DNA from: Streptomyces griseus
GTDB lineage: Bacteria; Actinomycetota; Actinomycetes; Streptomycetales; Streptomycetaceae
Length of the DNA stretch: 55,134 nt
Reading direction: 5' to 3'
Assembly: GCA_002154345.1 (NCBI GenBank)
Contig: MUNB01000037.1
Location: 1 to 55,134, forward strand
In this document: one piece after another, positions 9,124 through 17,702 of the stretch
Layout of the letters: every line of letters starts with the position of its first letter
Position numbering within the stretch: the first letter of the stretch is position 1
Program-made: the position numbers and the translations under genes
Notes under the pieces: generated by a model
Databases searched by the model: none
What the model saw: the letters and a program-made list of their open reading frames with translations, nothing else
Told to the model about the DNA's origin: nothing

Positions 9124-10266
9124 GTGGCCACGGACTACTACGCCGTACTCGGCGTGCGCCGCGACGCGTCTCAGGACGAGATCAAGAAGGCATTCCGTCG
9201 GCTCGCCCGCGAGCTGCACCCGGATGTCAACCCGGACCCGAAGACCCAGGAGCGGTTCAAGGAGATCAACGCCGCTTACGAGGTGCTCTCGGACCCGCAG
9301 AAGAAGCAGGTCTACGACCTCGGCGGCGACCCGCTCTCCGCGAACGGCGGAGGCGGCGGTGGCGCGGGCGGTTTCGGAGCCGGCGGCTTCGGCAACTTCT
9401 CCGACATCATGGACGCGTTCTTCGGCAACGCCGCGCAGCGCGGGCCCCGCTCGCGCACCCGGCGCGGCCAGGACGCCATGATCCGGCTGGAGATCGACCT
9501 CAACGAGGCGGCCTTCGGCACCACCAAGGACATCCAGGTCGACACGGCCGTCGTCTGCAACACGTGCAGCGGCGAGGGCGCGGCCCCCGGCACCTCCGCC
9601 CAGACCTGTGACATGTGTCGCGGCCGCGGCGAGGTCTCGCAGGTCACCCGGTCCTTCCTCGGCCAGGTCATGACCTCGCGGCCCTGCCCGCAGTGCCAGG
9701 GCTTCGGCACGGTCGTGCCCACCCCCTGCCCGGAGTGCGCCGGCGACGGCCGCATCCGCTCGCGGCGCACGCTCACGGTCAAGATCCCGGCGGGCGTCGA
9801 CAACGGCACCCGTATCCAGCTCGCCGGAGAGGGCGAGGTCGGCCCCGGCGGCGGCCCGCCCGGCGATCTGTACGTGGAGATCCACGAGCTGCCGCACGCC
9901 GTCTTCCAGCGGCGCGGCGACGATCTGCACTGCACGGTCACCATCCCCATGACGGCCGCGGCCCTCGGCACCAAGTGCCCGCTGGAGACGCTGGACGGCC
10001 TGGAGGAGATCGACATCCGGCCCGGCACCCAGTCCGGCCAGTCCGTGCCCCTGCACGGGCGCGGGATCACGCATCTGCGCGGCGGCGGCCGGGGCGACCT
10101 CATCGTGCACGTCGAGGTGATGACCCCCTCCAAGCTCGACCCCGAGCAGGAACGGCTGCTGCGCGAGCTGGCCAAGCTCCGCGGCGAGGAACGGCCCTTG
10201 GGCCAATTCCAGCCAGGTCAGCAGGGCCTCTTCTCCCGTCTGAAGGACGCGTTCAACGGCCGCTGA
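9124..10266 (+). CDS. dnaJ: Chaperone DnaJ (second actinobacterial DnaJ)
   Basis: 380 residues, GTG start directly after the hrcA stop. The J domain (1-70) has the HPD tripeptide in ARELHPDVNPD. A Gly/Phe-rich linker (GGGGGGAGGFGAGGFG) follows. The zinc domain has four CxxCxGxG repeats: CNTCSGEG, CDMCRGRG, CPQCQGFG and CPECAGDG. The C-terminal substrate-binding domains end in LFSRLKDAFNGR. It stimulates DnaK ATPase and holds unfolded proteins. Being co-transcribed with hrcA identifies it as the HrcA-controlled copy (dnaJ2 in Streptomyces usage). Confidence 0.97.
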   Translation: MATDYYAVLGVRRDASQDEIKKAFRRLARELHPDVNPDPKTQERFKEINAAYEVLSDPQKKQVYDLGGDPLSANGGGGGGAGGFGAGGFGNFSDIMDAFFGNAAQRGPRSRTRRGQDAMIRLEIDLNEAAFGTTKDIQVDTAVVCNTCSGEGAAPGTSAQTCDMCRGRGEVSQVTRSFLGQVMTSRPCPQCQGFGTVVPTPCPECAGDGRIRSRRTLTVKIPAGVDNGTRIQLAGEGEVGPGGGPPGDLYVEIHELPHAVFQRRGDDLHCTVTIPMTAAALGTKCPLETLDGLEEIDIRPGTQSGQSVPLHGRGITHLRGGGRGDLIVHVEVMTPSKLDPEQERLLRELAKLRGEERPLGQFQPGQQGLFSRLKDAFNGR

Positions 10267-10284
10267 ACCGCTTTCTGCCTTTCA

Positions 10285-10323
10285 CCGCACCGCCCGCCGG
10301 TTCCCTACCGGCGGGCGGTGCGG
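10285..10323 (+). terminator. Terminator hairpin after dnaJ
   Basis: A perfect 17-bp stem (CCGCACCGCCCGCCGGT and its complement) with a five-base loop, 18 bases after the dnaJ stop. It has no T-run, as is common for terminators in this genus. Confidence 0.85.
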
Positions 10324-10398
10324 CGTAGGGCGGGAGAACCGGTCAGGCCGCCGGCTGGCTGATTCGGCCCCGTGCACGGAACGTGGCACGATGCGCTC

Positions 10399-11472
10399 AT
10401 GTCCTCCGAGTTGACCGATCTCTGCCGGTATCCGATCGTGCAGGCCCCCATGGCGGGCGGCGCGTCCGGACCTCAGCTCGCCGCCGCCGTCGCTGAAGCC
10501 GGCGGGCTCGGATTCCTGGCCGCCGGGTACAAGACGGCGGACGGGATGTACAACGAGATCAAACAGCTGCGCCGGCTCACCGGCGGACCGTTCGGCGTCA
10601 ACCTCTTCATGCCGCAGCCCGCCCTCGCCGACCCCAGCGCCGTCGAGGTCTACCGCCACCAGCTCGCCGGCGAGGCCACCTGGTACGAGACCCCGCTCGG
10701 TGACCCGGACAGCAGCGGCGACGACGGCTACGAGGCCAAGGTCGCGATCCTGCTGGAGGACCCGGTCCCGGTGGTCTCCTTCACCTTCGGCTGCCCCACC
10801 CGCGACATCCTCGACGCCTTCGCCCGCGTCGGCACGCACACCGTCGTCACGGTCACCTCGGCCGAGGAGGCCCAGGGCGCCCAGTGGGCGGGCGCCGACA
10901 CCGTCTGCGTCCAGGGCGTCGAAGCGGGCGGCCACCAGTCCACCCACCGTGACGACCCGCAGCTCGACCAGACCGGCACCGGACTGCTCTCCCTCCTCGC
11001 CCAGGTCCGCGAGACCGTGCAGATCCCGATCGTCGCCACCGGCGGCCTGATGCGCGGCTCCCAGATCGCCGCCGTCCTCGCGGCCGGCGCGGACGCCGCC
11101 CAGCTCGGCACCGCCTTCCTGATCTGCCCCGAGTCCGGCGCGCACCCGCTGCACAAGCAGGCCCTCACCAACCCGCTGTTCGTCCGCACCGAGCTGACCC
11201 GCGCCTTCTCCGGGCGGCCCGCCCGCGGCCTGGTCAACCGCTTCGTCCGCGAACACGGCCCGTACGCCCCCGCCGCCTACCCCCAGGTCCACTACGTCAC
11301 CAGCGGGCTGCGCCGGGCCGCCGCCAAGGCGGGCGACGCCCAGGGCATGGCGCTGTGGGCCGGACAGGGCCACCGGATGGCCCGCGAACTGCCCGTCGCC
11401 GAGCTGATCGAACTGCTCGCCGCCGAACTGGAGGCCGCCCGGTCGGCCCTGAGCATGAGGAGCCCCCGGTGA
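10399..11472 (+). CDS. Nitronate monooxygenase (2-nitropropane dioxygenase family)
   Basis: 357 residues, FMN TIM-barrel. Visible motifs are YPIVQAPMAGGAS at the N-terminus, AEAGGLGFLAAGYK, FGVNLFMPQP, CVQGVEAGGHQST (the catalytic-site GxEAGGH), IPIVATGGLMRG and AAGADAAQLGTAFLICPESGAH (phosphate binding). The family oxidises toxic nitronates such as propionate-3-nitronate. ATG 10399 is preferred over the earlier GTG at 10372 because family sequence starts there and CACGAT ends six bases upstream, compatible with a leaderless mRNA. The stop overlaps the rsmE GTG by four bases, so the two are translationally coupled. Confidence 0.9.
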   Translation: MSSELTDLCRYPIVQAPMAGGASGPQLAAAVAEAGGLGFLAAGYKTADGMYNEIKQLRRLTGGPFGVNLFMPQPALADPSAVEVYRHQLAGEATWYETPLGDPDSSGDDGYEAKVAILLEDPVPVVSFTFGCPTRDILDAFARVGTHTVVTVTSAEEAQGAQWAGADTVCVQGVEAGGHQSTHRDDPQLDQTGTGLLSLLAQVRETVQIPIVATGGLMRGSQIAAVLAAGADAAQLGTAFLICPESGAHPLHKQALTNPLFVRTELTRAFSGRPARGLVNRFVREHGPYAPAAYPQVHYVTSGLRRAAAKAGDAQGMALWAGQGHRMARELPVAELIELLAAELEAARSALSMRSPR

Positions 11473-12215
11473 CCGCACCGGTCTTCGTCGTCGAACGGAT
11501 GCCCACCGGGCCGGAGTTCGTCCTGGACGGCCCCGAAGGACGGCACGCCGTCTCCGTCAAGCGGCTCCAGCCGGGCGAGGACGTCGTCCTCACCGACGGC
11601 CTCGGCCACTGGGCGGACGGCGTCGTCCGGGCCGCCGAGGGCAAGGACCGCCTCACCGTGACGCTCCACGCGGGCGTCCAGGAGGAGCCGGAGCCCATGC
11701 CCCGGATCACCGTCGTCCAGGCGCTCCCCAAGGGCGACCGGGGCGAGCTGGCCGTGGAGACGATGACCGAGACCGGCGTCGACGCGATCGTGCCCTGGCA
11801 GGCGGCCCGCTGCATCACCCAGTGGAAGGGCGACCGGGGCGCCAAGGCCCTGACCAAGTGGCGCAGCACGGCACGCGAGGCGGGCAAGCAGTCCCGCCGG
11901 GTGCGCTTCCCCGAGGTGGCCGACGCCATGACGACCAAGCAGGTCGCCGCTCTGCTCGCCGGAGCCGACTTCGCGGGCGTCCTGCACGAGGACCGCGACC
12001 ACGACAGCACCCCGCTCGCCACCGCCGGACTCCCCGTCACCGGCACGATCGTGCTCGTCGTCGGCCCCGAGGGCGGCGTCTCCCCGCAGGAACTGGCCGC
12101 CTTCGCCGAGGCGGGCGCCCGCCCGTACCGCCTCGGCCGCAGCGTGCTGCGCACCTCCACCGCCGGGACCGCCGCGACCGCGCTGCTGCTGGGACGCACG
12201 GGGCGCTGGGGATGA
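11469..12215 (+). CDS. rsmE: 16S rRNA (uracil1498-N3)-methyltransferase RsmE
   Basis: 248 residues. The N-terminal PUA-like domain includes GPEGRHAVSVKRLQPGEDV. The SPOUT methyltransferase domain has ALPKGDRGELAVETMTETGVDAIVPW, KWRSTAREAGKQSRR and the knot motif GPEGGVSPQELAAF, ending LGRSVLRTSTAGTAATALL. It methylates N3 of U1498 in 16S rRNA using SAM. GTG at 11469 overlaps the upstream stop, with GAGGAG seven bases before it. A longer in-frame extension to 11355 is only a low-complexity shadow of the upstream gene. Confidence 0.95.
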   Translation: MTAPVFVVERMPTGPEFVLDGPEGRHAVSVKRLQPGEDVVLTDGLGHWADGVVRAAEGKDRLTVTLHAGVQEEPEPMPRITVVQALPKGDRGELAVETMTETGVDAIVPWQAARCITQWKGDRGAKALTKWRSTAREAGKQSRRVRFPEVADAMTTKQVAALLAGADFAGVLHEDRDHDSTPLATAGLPVTGTIVLVVGPEGGVSPQELAAFAEAGARPYRLGRSVLRTSTAGTAATALLLGRTGRWG

Positions 12216-12283
12216 ACGGGCCCGGCGATAGCATGCCCCTGTACTGATCACCACGGATCACCAGCGAGCGAGGAGGCCCGGCC

Positions 12284-12643
12284 ATGGCGGGAGAGCCGCA
12301 GACCGACTGCCTGTTCTGCAAGATCGTCTCGGGAGACATCCCGGCGACCATCGTCCGCGAGAGCGCGACCACCGTCGCCTTCCGCGACATCAACCCGCAG
12401 GCCCCGACCCACGTCCTGGTCATCCCCAAGGTCCACTACCCGGACGCCGCCTCCCTCGCCGCCGCCGAACCGACGATCGCCGCGGACGTGCTGACCGAGG
12501 CCGGAGCGGTCGCCGCCGACGAGAAGATCGACTCCACCGGCTACCGGATCATCCTCAACACGGGCTCCGGCGCCGGCCAGACGGTCTTCCACGCGCACGC
12601 CCACGTCCTGGGCGGCCGCGGCCTCCAGTGGCCGCCCGGATAA
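12284..12643 (+). CDS. HIT family nucleotide-binding protein
   Basis: 119 residues, the usual HINT-subfamily length. It begins [13 protein letters not shown], contains [20 protein letters not shown], and carries the histidine triad HAHAHVLGG near the C-terminus. Such proteins hydrolyse nucleoside phosphoramidates; the middle His is the nucleophile. Cys11 and Cys14 with downstream His residues may bind zinc as in some homologues. ATG has GAGGAGGCCCGGCC upstream. It sits between rsmE and the RNase Z-like gene in one direction, probably a single operon. Confidence 0.95.
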   Translation: MAGEPQTDCLFCKIVSGDIPATIVRESATTVAFRDINPQAPTHVLVIPKVHYPDAASLAAAEPTIAADVLTEAGAVAADEKIDSTGYRIILNTGSGAGQTVFHAHAHVLGGRGLQWPPG

Positions 12644-12669
12644 CACCCGCCCGGCAGGAGCCCCTCCCC

Positions 12670-13584
12670 ATGTCCGTACGCGAGTTGGTGGTGCTCGGCA
12701 CCGCCAGCCAGGTCCCCACCCGGCACCGCAACCACAACGGCTATCTGCTGCGCTGGGACGGCGAGGGCATCCTCTTCGACCCCGGCGAGGGCACCCAGCG
12801 CCAGATGCTGCGGGCCGGGGTCGCCGCGCACGACATCGACCGGATCTGCATCACCCACTTCCACGGCGACCACTCCCTCGGGCTCGCCGGGGTGATCCAG
12901 CGGATCAACCTCGACCAGGTGCCGCACCCGGTGACCGCGCACTACCCGGCGAGCGGGCAGCACTTCTTCGACCGGCTGCGGTACGCCACGGCCTACCGCG
13001 AGACCGTCGAGCTGGCCGAGGCCCCGGTCGCCGGAACCGGCGGGGTCCTCGCCACCACGGCCTCGTACACCCTGGACAGCCACAAGCTCTCGCACCCCGT
13101 CGAGTCGTACGGCTACCGCCTCACCGAGCCCGACACCCGGCGCATGCTGCCCGCCCTCCTCAAGGAGCACGGCATCGCCGGACCGGACGTCGGCCGCCTC
13201 CAGCGCGAAGGCGCGCTCGGCGGCGTCACCCTGGAGCAGGTCTCCGAACTCCGGCGCGGACAGCGGTTCGCGTTCGTCATGGACACCCGGCTCTGCGACG
13301 GCGTGTACGCGCTGGCCGAGGGCTGCGACATGCTCGTCATCGAGTCGACCTTCCTCGACGAGGACGAGAAGCTGGCCGTCGACCACGGGCACCTGACCGC
13401 CGGACAGGCCGGCCGGGTGGCGAAGGAGGCGGGCGTGCGCCACCTCGTGCTGACCCACTTCTCCCAGCGCTACCACGACCCGGAACGCTTCGAGACCCAG
13501 GCCCGCGCCGCCGGGTTCGACGGCGAACTCACCGTCGCCCAGGACCTGATCCGCGTCCCCCTGCCCACCCGGCACCACCCCTGA
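12670..13584 (+). CDS. Ribonuclease Z-like MBL protein
   Basis: 304 residues. The start [21 protein letters not shown] followed by [14 protein letters not shown], the signature [64 protein letters not shown] and LTHFSQRY is the tRNase Z family layout, including the GEGTQRQ motif. RNase Z trims tRNA 3' ends. ATG 12670 follows GGCAGGAG. The next gene starts 50 bases on. Assignment to a true tRNA 3' endonuclease is likely from the motif set but not proven. Confidence 0.88.
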   Translation: MSVRELVVLGTASQVPTRHRNHNGYLLRWDGEGILFDPGEGTQRQMLRAGVAAHDIDRICITHFHGDHSLGLAGVIQRINLDQVPHPVTAHYPASGQHFFDRLRYATAYRETVELAEAPVAGTGGVLATTASYTLDSHKLSHPVESYGYRLTEPDTRRMLPALLKEHGIAGPDVGRLQREGALGGVTLEQVSELRRGQRFAFVMDTRLCDGVYALAEGCDMLVIESTFLDEDEKLAVDHGHLTAGQAGRVAKEAGVRHLVLTHFSQRYHDPERFETQARAAGFDGELTVAQDLIRVPLPTRHHP

Positions 13585-13633
13585 CACCACCGCACCACCC
13601 CTGATCCACCCCCACCCCCGTTTGCGAGACACC

Positions 13634-14626
13634 GTGCACCTCCCCAAGGCAGAACTCCACCTCCACATCGAAGGCACCCTCGAACCCGAGCTGGCCTTCG
13701 CGCTCGCGGAGCGCAACGGAGTGACCCTGCCGTACGCCACCACCGACGAACTGCGCGCCGCCTACGAGTTCGAGGACCTCCAGTCCTTCCTCGACCTCTA
13801 CTACGCGCTGATGGCCGTCCTGCGCACCGAGGAGGACTTCGCCGAACTCGTCGACGCCTACCTCGCCCGCGCCGCCGCCCAGGGCGTGCGGCACGCCGAG
13901 ATCTTCTTCGACCCGCAGGCCCACACCGCCCGGGGCGTCCCGATCGGCACGGTCGTCGAAGGGCTCGGCCGGGCGCTGGAGCGCAGCGAGGAGACCCACG
14001 GCGTCTCCACCCAGCTGATCATGTGCTTCCTGCGCGACCTGTCCGCCGAATCGGCCCTCGGCACCCTGGACGCGGCCAGGCCCTATCTGCACCGGATCAG
14101 CGCGATCGGCCTGGACTCCGCCGAGGTCGGCCACCCGCCCGCCAAGTTCCGCGCGGTGTACGAGGAGGCCACCGCCCTCGGCCTGCGCAAGGTGGCCCAC
14201 GCGGGGGAGGAGGGCCCGCCGGAGTACATCCGGGAGGCCCTGGACATCCTCGGCGTCGAGCGGATCGACCACGGGCTGCGCTGCACGGAGGACCCGGAGC
14301 TGGTGGCCCGGCTGGTCGCCGACCGGGTGCCGCTCACGCTCTGCCCGCTCTCCAACGTGCGCCTGCGCGCCGTCGACAAGCTCACCGACCACCCGCTGCC
14401 GCGCATGATGGCCGCGGGGCTGCTCTGCACGGTCAACTCCGACGACCCCGCCTACTTCGGCGGGTACGCCGGAGACAACTTCGACGCCGTCCGCGACGCG
14501 CTCGCCCTCGGCCCGGAGCAGTTGCGCACCCTGGCCCGCAACTCCTTCGAGGCGGCCTTCCTCGACCACGACGAGGAGCGCCGGGCGCGCTATCTGTCCG
14601 AGGTCGAGGCGTACGCGTTCGACTGA
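13634..14626 (+). CDS. Adenosine/adenine deaminase family protein
   Basis: 330 residues with the amidohydrolase metal motif HLHIEGTLEPEL near the N-terminus, VAHAGEEGPPEYI (metal His and catalytic Glu), RIDHGLRCTEDP and LCPLSNVRLRAV, then NSDDPAYFGGY (final metal Asp). The variants HIEGTLEP, DSAEVGHPPAKF and AGEEGPPEYI are those of the group shown to be adenine deaminases rather than adenosine deaminases, so free adenine to hypoxanthine is the better guess. GTG 13634 is chosen over TTG 13622 from family alignment; the ribosome binding site is weak for both. The last 37 bases overlap the convergent MFS gene. Confidence 0.85.
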   Translation: MHLPKAELHLHIEGTLEPELAFALAERNGVTLPYATTDELRAAYEFEDLQSFLDLYYALMAVLRTEEDFAELVDAYLARAAAQGVRHAEIFFDPQAHTARGVPIGTVVEGLGRALERSEETHGVSTQLIMCFLRDLSAESALGTLDAARPYLHRISAIGLDSAEVGHPPAKFRAVYEEATALGLRKVAHAGEEGPPEYIREALDILGVERIDHGLRCTEDPELVARLVADRVPLTLCPLSNVRLRAVDKLTDHPLPRMMAAGLLCTVNSDDPAYFGGYAGDNFDAVRDALALGPEQLRTLARNSFEAAFLDHDEERRARYLSEVEAYAFD

Positions 14627-15954
14627 CCGGAGCCGCCGTCCGGACCGGCCGTCCGGATCGCGCTGCGCACCAGCCGCCTGCGCCGCAGGGCCGGTACGCG
14701 CAGCTCCGTGACGGCCTGCTCCGGCGAACCGAGCTTCGGCACCGCGCCGGACAGACCGCCGCCGGTGGTGGCGGCGAGCAGGGCGGCCGGTGCGCCACCG
14801 CGGCGGCGCACCGAACCGGGCACCAGCGGACGGCCACCGGTGTGCAGCGCCACCGCGGTCACCGGCGCGGCGACCAGCAGGGTGGCCGCCCCCAGGATCA
14901 GCCCCATCACCGGATAGCCGGCCTCCTCGGAGAGCACGCTGCCCAGCAGCGGACCGCAGGCCACCCCCACGGAGGAGGCGGAGCCCGCCAGCACCGCCCA
15001 GCGGCCGCGTACGTCCAGGGAGGCGGCGAGCCCGATGAGGTAGGAGAGGACCACCGGGTAGAAGGCGTTCCACAGCACCTCGCCGGTCGCGAACGACCCG
15101 AGGTCCCGGGCCGACGAACTGAGCACGATGCTCGCCGCGATGACCACGGTCCCCAGTCCGATCGGCACCGCCCGGCCGAGCCGGGCGCCGAGCAGTCCCG
15201 CGCCCATGACGCCCAGCAGTCCCGCTCCGAGTGCGGCCGCGAAGACGGCGCCGACGGTGACCTCGGTCAGCCCCGCCTGCGTGATGCCGATGCGGCTGCT
15301 CACGCCCCACAGCGCGTTCTGCGCCATGGACCAGACGAGCATGCCGGCCGCCAGGACGAGCCCGGAACGGCGGTGCGGGAGCCGGCCGGTGACCGGTGAC
15401 GTGGTCTCCTCGGCCGTCGTCGCACCGCCGAGCCGGGCGGTCGCGGGCCAGACGAGCAGGGCCACCAGGGCGATGGCGGCGAACGGAAGCCGGTGGCCGC
15501 CGCCGAGGTGGGGGATCGTCAGATAGAGGACGCCCGCCGTGGCGGACACGGTGAGCAGCCCGAGCGAGGACGTCCGGTGCGGGTCGCGCCGGGCGGCGAT
15601 CCCGGCCGCGGCGACCGCCGTGACCGTACCCGAGCCGAAGCCGCCTACCACCACGCCGAGCACCACCAGGGGTACGGATCCGGCGAGCGCGGCACAGCCG
15701 TAGCCGACGGCGGCCAGCAGCAGCCCGGCGCGGGCGGGGGTGCGCGCCCCGTACCGCTCGACCCGGCCCGCCAGGCTGAAGCCGGCACCGGCCGAACTGA
15801 GGAGCAGAGCACTGCCGACCAGGCCGGCCTGGGCGGGACTCAGCCCGAGATGGGCGCTGAGCCGGCCGACGACGGTGGGGAGGAGGTAGGAGGCGAGGTA
15901 GCCGGCGGTGAAGACGGCAACCAGGGGCCACGCGGCACCGGGGCGCGAGGACAT
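14590..15954 (-). CDS. MFS transporter
   Basis: About 454 residues with 12 hydrophobic segments. The first helices hold WPLVAVFTAGYLASYLLPTVVGRLS and LGLSPAQAGLVGSALLLSSAGAGF, and the loop after helix 2 is degenerate relative to the classic MFS GxLaDrxGrr. A charged central loop (TTAEETTSPVTGRLPHRR) separates the halves. ATG 15954 has AGGA six bases upstream; the frame remains open to 16158. The substrate is unknown. It converges with the deaminase gene and is read away from the regulatory region before the PfkB gene. Confidence 0.8.
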   Translation of the reverse strand: MSSRPGAAWPLVAVFTAGYLASYLLPTVVGRLSAHLGLSPAQAGLVGSALLLSSAGAGFSLAGRVERYGARTPARAGLLLAAVGYGCAALAGSVPLVVLGVVVGGFGSGTVTAVAAAGIAARRDPHRTSSLGLLTVSATAGVLYLTIPHLGGGHRLPFAAIALVALLVWPATARLGGATTAEETTSPVTGRLPHRRSGLVLAAGMLVWSMAQNALWGVSSRIGITQAGLTEVTVGAVFAAALGAGLLGVMGAGLLGARLGRAVPIGLGTVVIAASIVLSSSARDLGSFATGEVLWNAFYPVVLSYLIGLAASLDVRGRWAVLAGSASSVGVACGPLLGSVLSEEAGYPVMGLILGAATLLVAAPVTAVALHTGGRPLVPGSVRRRGGAPAALLAATTGGGLSGAVPKLGSPEQAVTELRVPALRRRRLVRSAIRTAGPDGGSGQSNAYASTSDR

Positions 15955-16144
15955 GGGCGTTCCTGAAGACATGCCTGAGAAGGCAGGGGAGGGGAGGGGG
16001 AGGGGTACTGCGAGAAGGCATGCGGGTACTGCGGAGGTAAGGCGATATGCCAGGAGATCGCGGCTCTCGTCGGACAACGTGCCCGAAGGTGCTCGCGGGG
16101 CAATTTGTATCAAGCGCTCCCGGCTCCTCGAAAGCCGCCCCGAT

Positions 16145-16158
16145 GTGATCTGGGTCAC
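16145..16158. promoter_or_regulatory. Crp-like operator
   Basis: GTGATCTGGGTCAC is GTGA-N6-TCAC, a perfect palindrome matching the core of Crp/Fnr-family sites, including Streptomyces Crp. It lies 174 bases before the PfkB kinase start. Confidence 0.55.
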
Positions 16159-16164
16159 TTATGC

Positions 16165-16208
16165 GTTTATGCAGGGAAACCCCGGGTATTAGCGCATGTT
16201 TATGCAGG
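16165..16208 (+). repeat. Direct repeat GTTTATGCAGG, two copies
   Basis: GTTTATGCAGG occurs at 16165-16175 and 16198-16208, start-to-start 33 bases, about three helical turns. The AT-rich word is unusual in this GC background and may be a regulator site for the PfkB gene. Confidence 0.6.
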
Positions 16209-16331
16209 TCAGACGTGCTGCGAACACATGGGCGCGGACACTGCGTTCCCCTGCGCGGATCGGGCAGACTGGCCGCATCTCACACGGTCCGGATCCGGCC
16301 GAGATCCGCCGCACGACCCCGGGAGCGCACG

Positions 16332-17540
16332 GTGAGCACAGAGACTCCGGGCATCGACCCGCTGCTGGCGCTGCGCGCCCCTCGCGACCCCGCCTGCGAC
16401 GTCTTCCTGACGGGCACGGTCTTCCTCGACATCGTCTTCACCGGCCTGGACAGCGCGCCCGTGCGCGGTACCGAGTCCTGGGCCCGGGGGATGGGATCCA
16501 GCCCGGGCGGCGTCGCCAACATGGCCACCGCCCTCGCCCGCCTCGGGCTGCGCACCTCGCTCGCCGCGGCCTTCGGCGACGACCACTACGGGGAGTACTG
16601 CTGGGACGCCCTGGAGCAGGGCGAGGGCATCGACCTGTCGATGTCGCACACCGTCCCCGGCTGGCACTCGCCGGTCACCGTCTCGATGGCGTACGAGGGC
16701 GAGCGCACGATGGTCTCCCACGGCCACGAGGCCCCGGCGCCCACGGGGGCTCCTGCCGCTGCCGGGGCCCCTGAGCCCGCCGGGGCCGCCAGGCCTGCGC
16801 ACGGCGCACCCCCCGCGTCCGAACCCGCCGCGCCCGAACCTCCCGCGTCCGAACCCGCCGCGCCCGGCCCGGCCTTCCCGCGCTGCCCGCCGCGTGCCCG
16901 GGCCGCCATCGCCTCGCTCGCCCCGGGCCGGGCCGAGCCCTGGGTGGCCACCGCCGCCCGGGACGGCGCGCTGATCTTCGCCGACGTCGGCTGGGACGAG
17001 ACCGGCCGCTGGGACCTGGACGCCCTGCCCGACCTGGCGCACTGCGAGGCGTTCCTGCCCAACGCCGAGGAGGCGATGCGCTACACCCGTACCGACTGCC
17101 CGCGCGCCGCCGCCCACGCGCTCGCCGAACGCGTCCCGCTCGCCGTGGTCACCCTGGGCGCCGAGGGCGCGTACGCCGTCGACGGGCGCACCGGCGCCGC
17201 CGCGGCGGTGCCCGCCATCGAGGTGGAGGCGCTGGATCCGACCGGCGCCGGGGACGTGTTCGTCGCCGGATTCGTGACCGGCACCCTCGCCGACTGGCCG
17301 CTCGCCGACCGGCTCGCCTTCGCCGGACTCACCGCCGCCCTCTCGGTCCAGGAGTTCGGCGGCTCGCTCTCCGCCCCCGGCTGGGCCGAGGTCGCCGCCT
17401 GGTGGCAGCGGATCCGCACCTGCGCGGGCCAGGACCCCGCCGCCCTGGAGCGCTACGCCTTCCTGGACGACCTCCTGCCCACCACGGCCCGCGCCTGGCC
17501 GCTGCGGCGCGCGGTGCCCACGATCGGCTTCCGCCAGTGA
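16332..17540 (+). CDS. PfkB family carbohydrate kinase
   Basis: 402 residues from a GTG start with GGGAG upstream. The ribokinase-fold N-terminus has VFLTGTVFLDIVFTGL, GSSPGGVANMATALARLGL and AAAFGDDHYGEY. The C-terminal signature DPTGAGDVFVAGF carries the anion-hole GAGD and catalytic Asp. The family phosphorylates sugars or nucleosides with ATP. An Ala/Pro-rich low-complexity insert occupies residues about 135-181, ending in an exact ten-residue tandem repeat (PPASEPAAPE, PPASEPAAPG). The insert follows TMVSHGHEAP and precedes RCPPRARAAI, so it sits between two normal strands. The substrate is not identifiable. Confidence 0.85.
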   Translation: MSTETPGIDPLLALRAPRDPACDVFLTGTVFLDIVFTGLDSAPVRGTESWARGMGSSPGGVANMATALARLGLRTSLAAAFGDDHYGEYCWDALEQGEGIDLSMSHTVPGWHSPVTVSMAYEGERTMVSHGHEAPAPTGAPAAAGAPEPAGAARPAHGAPPASEPAAPEPPASEPAAPGPAFPRCPPRARAAIASLAPGRAEPWVATAARDGALIFADVGWDETGRWDLDALPDLAHCEAFLPNAEEAMRYTRTDCPRAAAHALAERVPLAVVTLGAEGAYAVDGRTGAAAAVPAIEVEALDPTGAGDVFVAGFVTGTLADWPLADRLAFAGLTAALSVQEFGGSLSAPGWAEVAAWWQRIRTCAGQDPAALERYAFLDDLLPTTARAWPLRRAVPTIGFRQ

Positions 17541-17547
17541 GCGGGCG

Positions 17548-17576
17548 CCGGGCGGCCGCGTACCGCGGCCGCCCGG
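17548..17576 (+). terminator. Terminator hairpin after PfkB gene
   Basis: A perfect 13-bp stem (CCGGGCGGCCGCG and its complement) with a three-base loop, seven bases after the stop codon. Confidence 0.8.
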
Positions 17577-17702
17577 GTCGTACACACGGGCGGTAAAAGC
17601 ACTCCGTGTTGTCAGCGCCAGGTCGTAGGCTTGGTAATCCAGAGGTTGTCGAGCAGCGAGAACCCTGCAACGGGAGGTATGCGCAGGCCATAGGGCCGGC
17701 CC

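Larger units (their letters stand above)
15955..16331. promoter_or_regulatory. Divergent intergenic region (MFS / PfkB)
   Basis: 377 bases without a gene. Visible contents are a purine-rich tract (15985-16010), a Crp-like palindrome (16145-16158), an 11-base direct repeat (16165-16175 and 16198-16208), and the PfkB ribosome binding site. Promoter hexamers could not be fixed with confidence. Confidence 0.5.

Noticed and set aside
13529..16021. An 830-codon minus-strand frame
   Set aside because: It spans the deaminase gene antisense and an MFS gene in the wrong frame; no recognisable domain.
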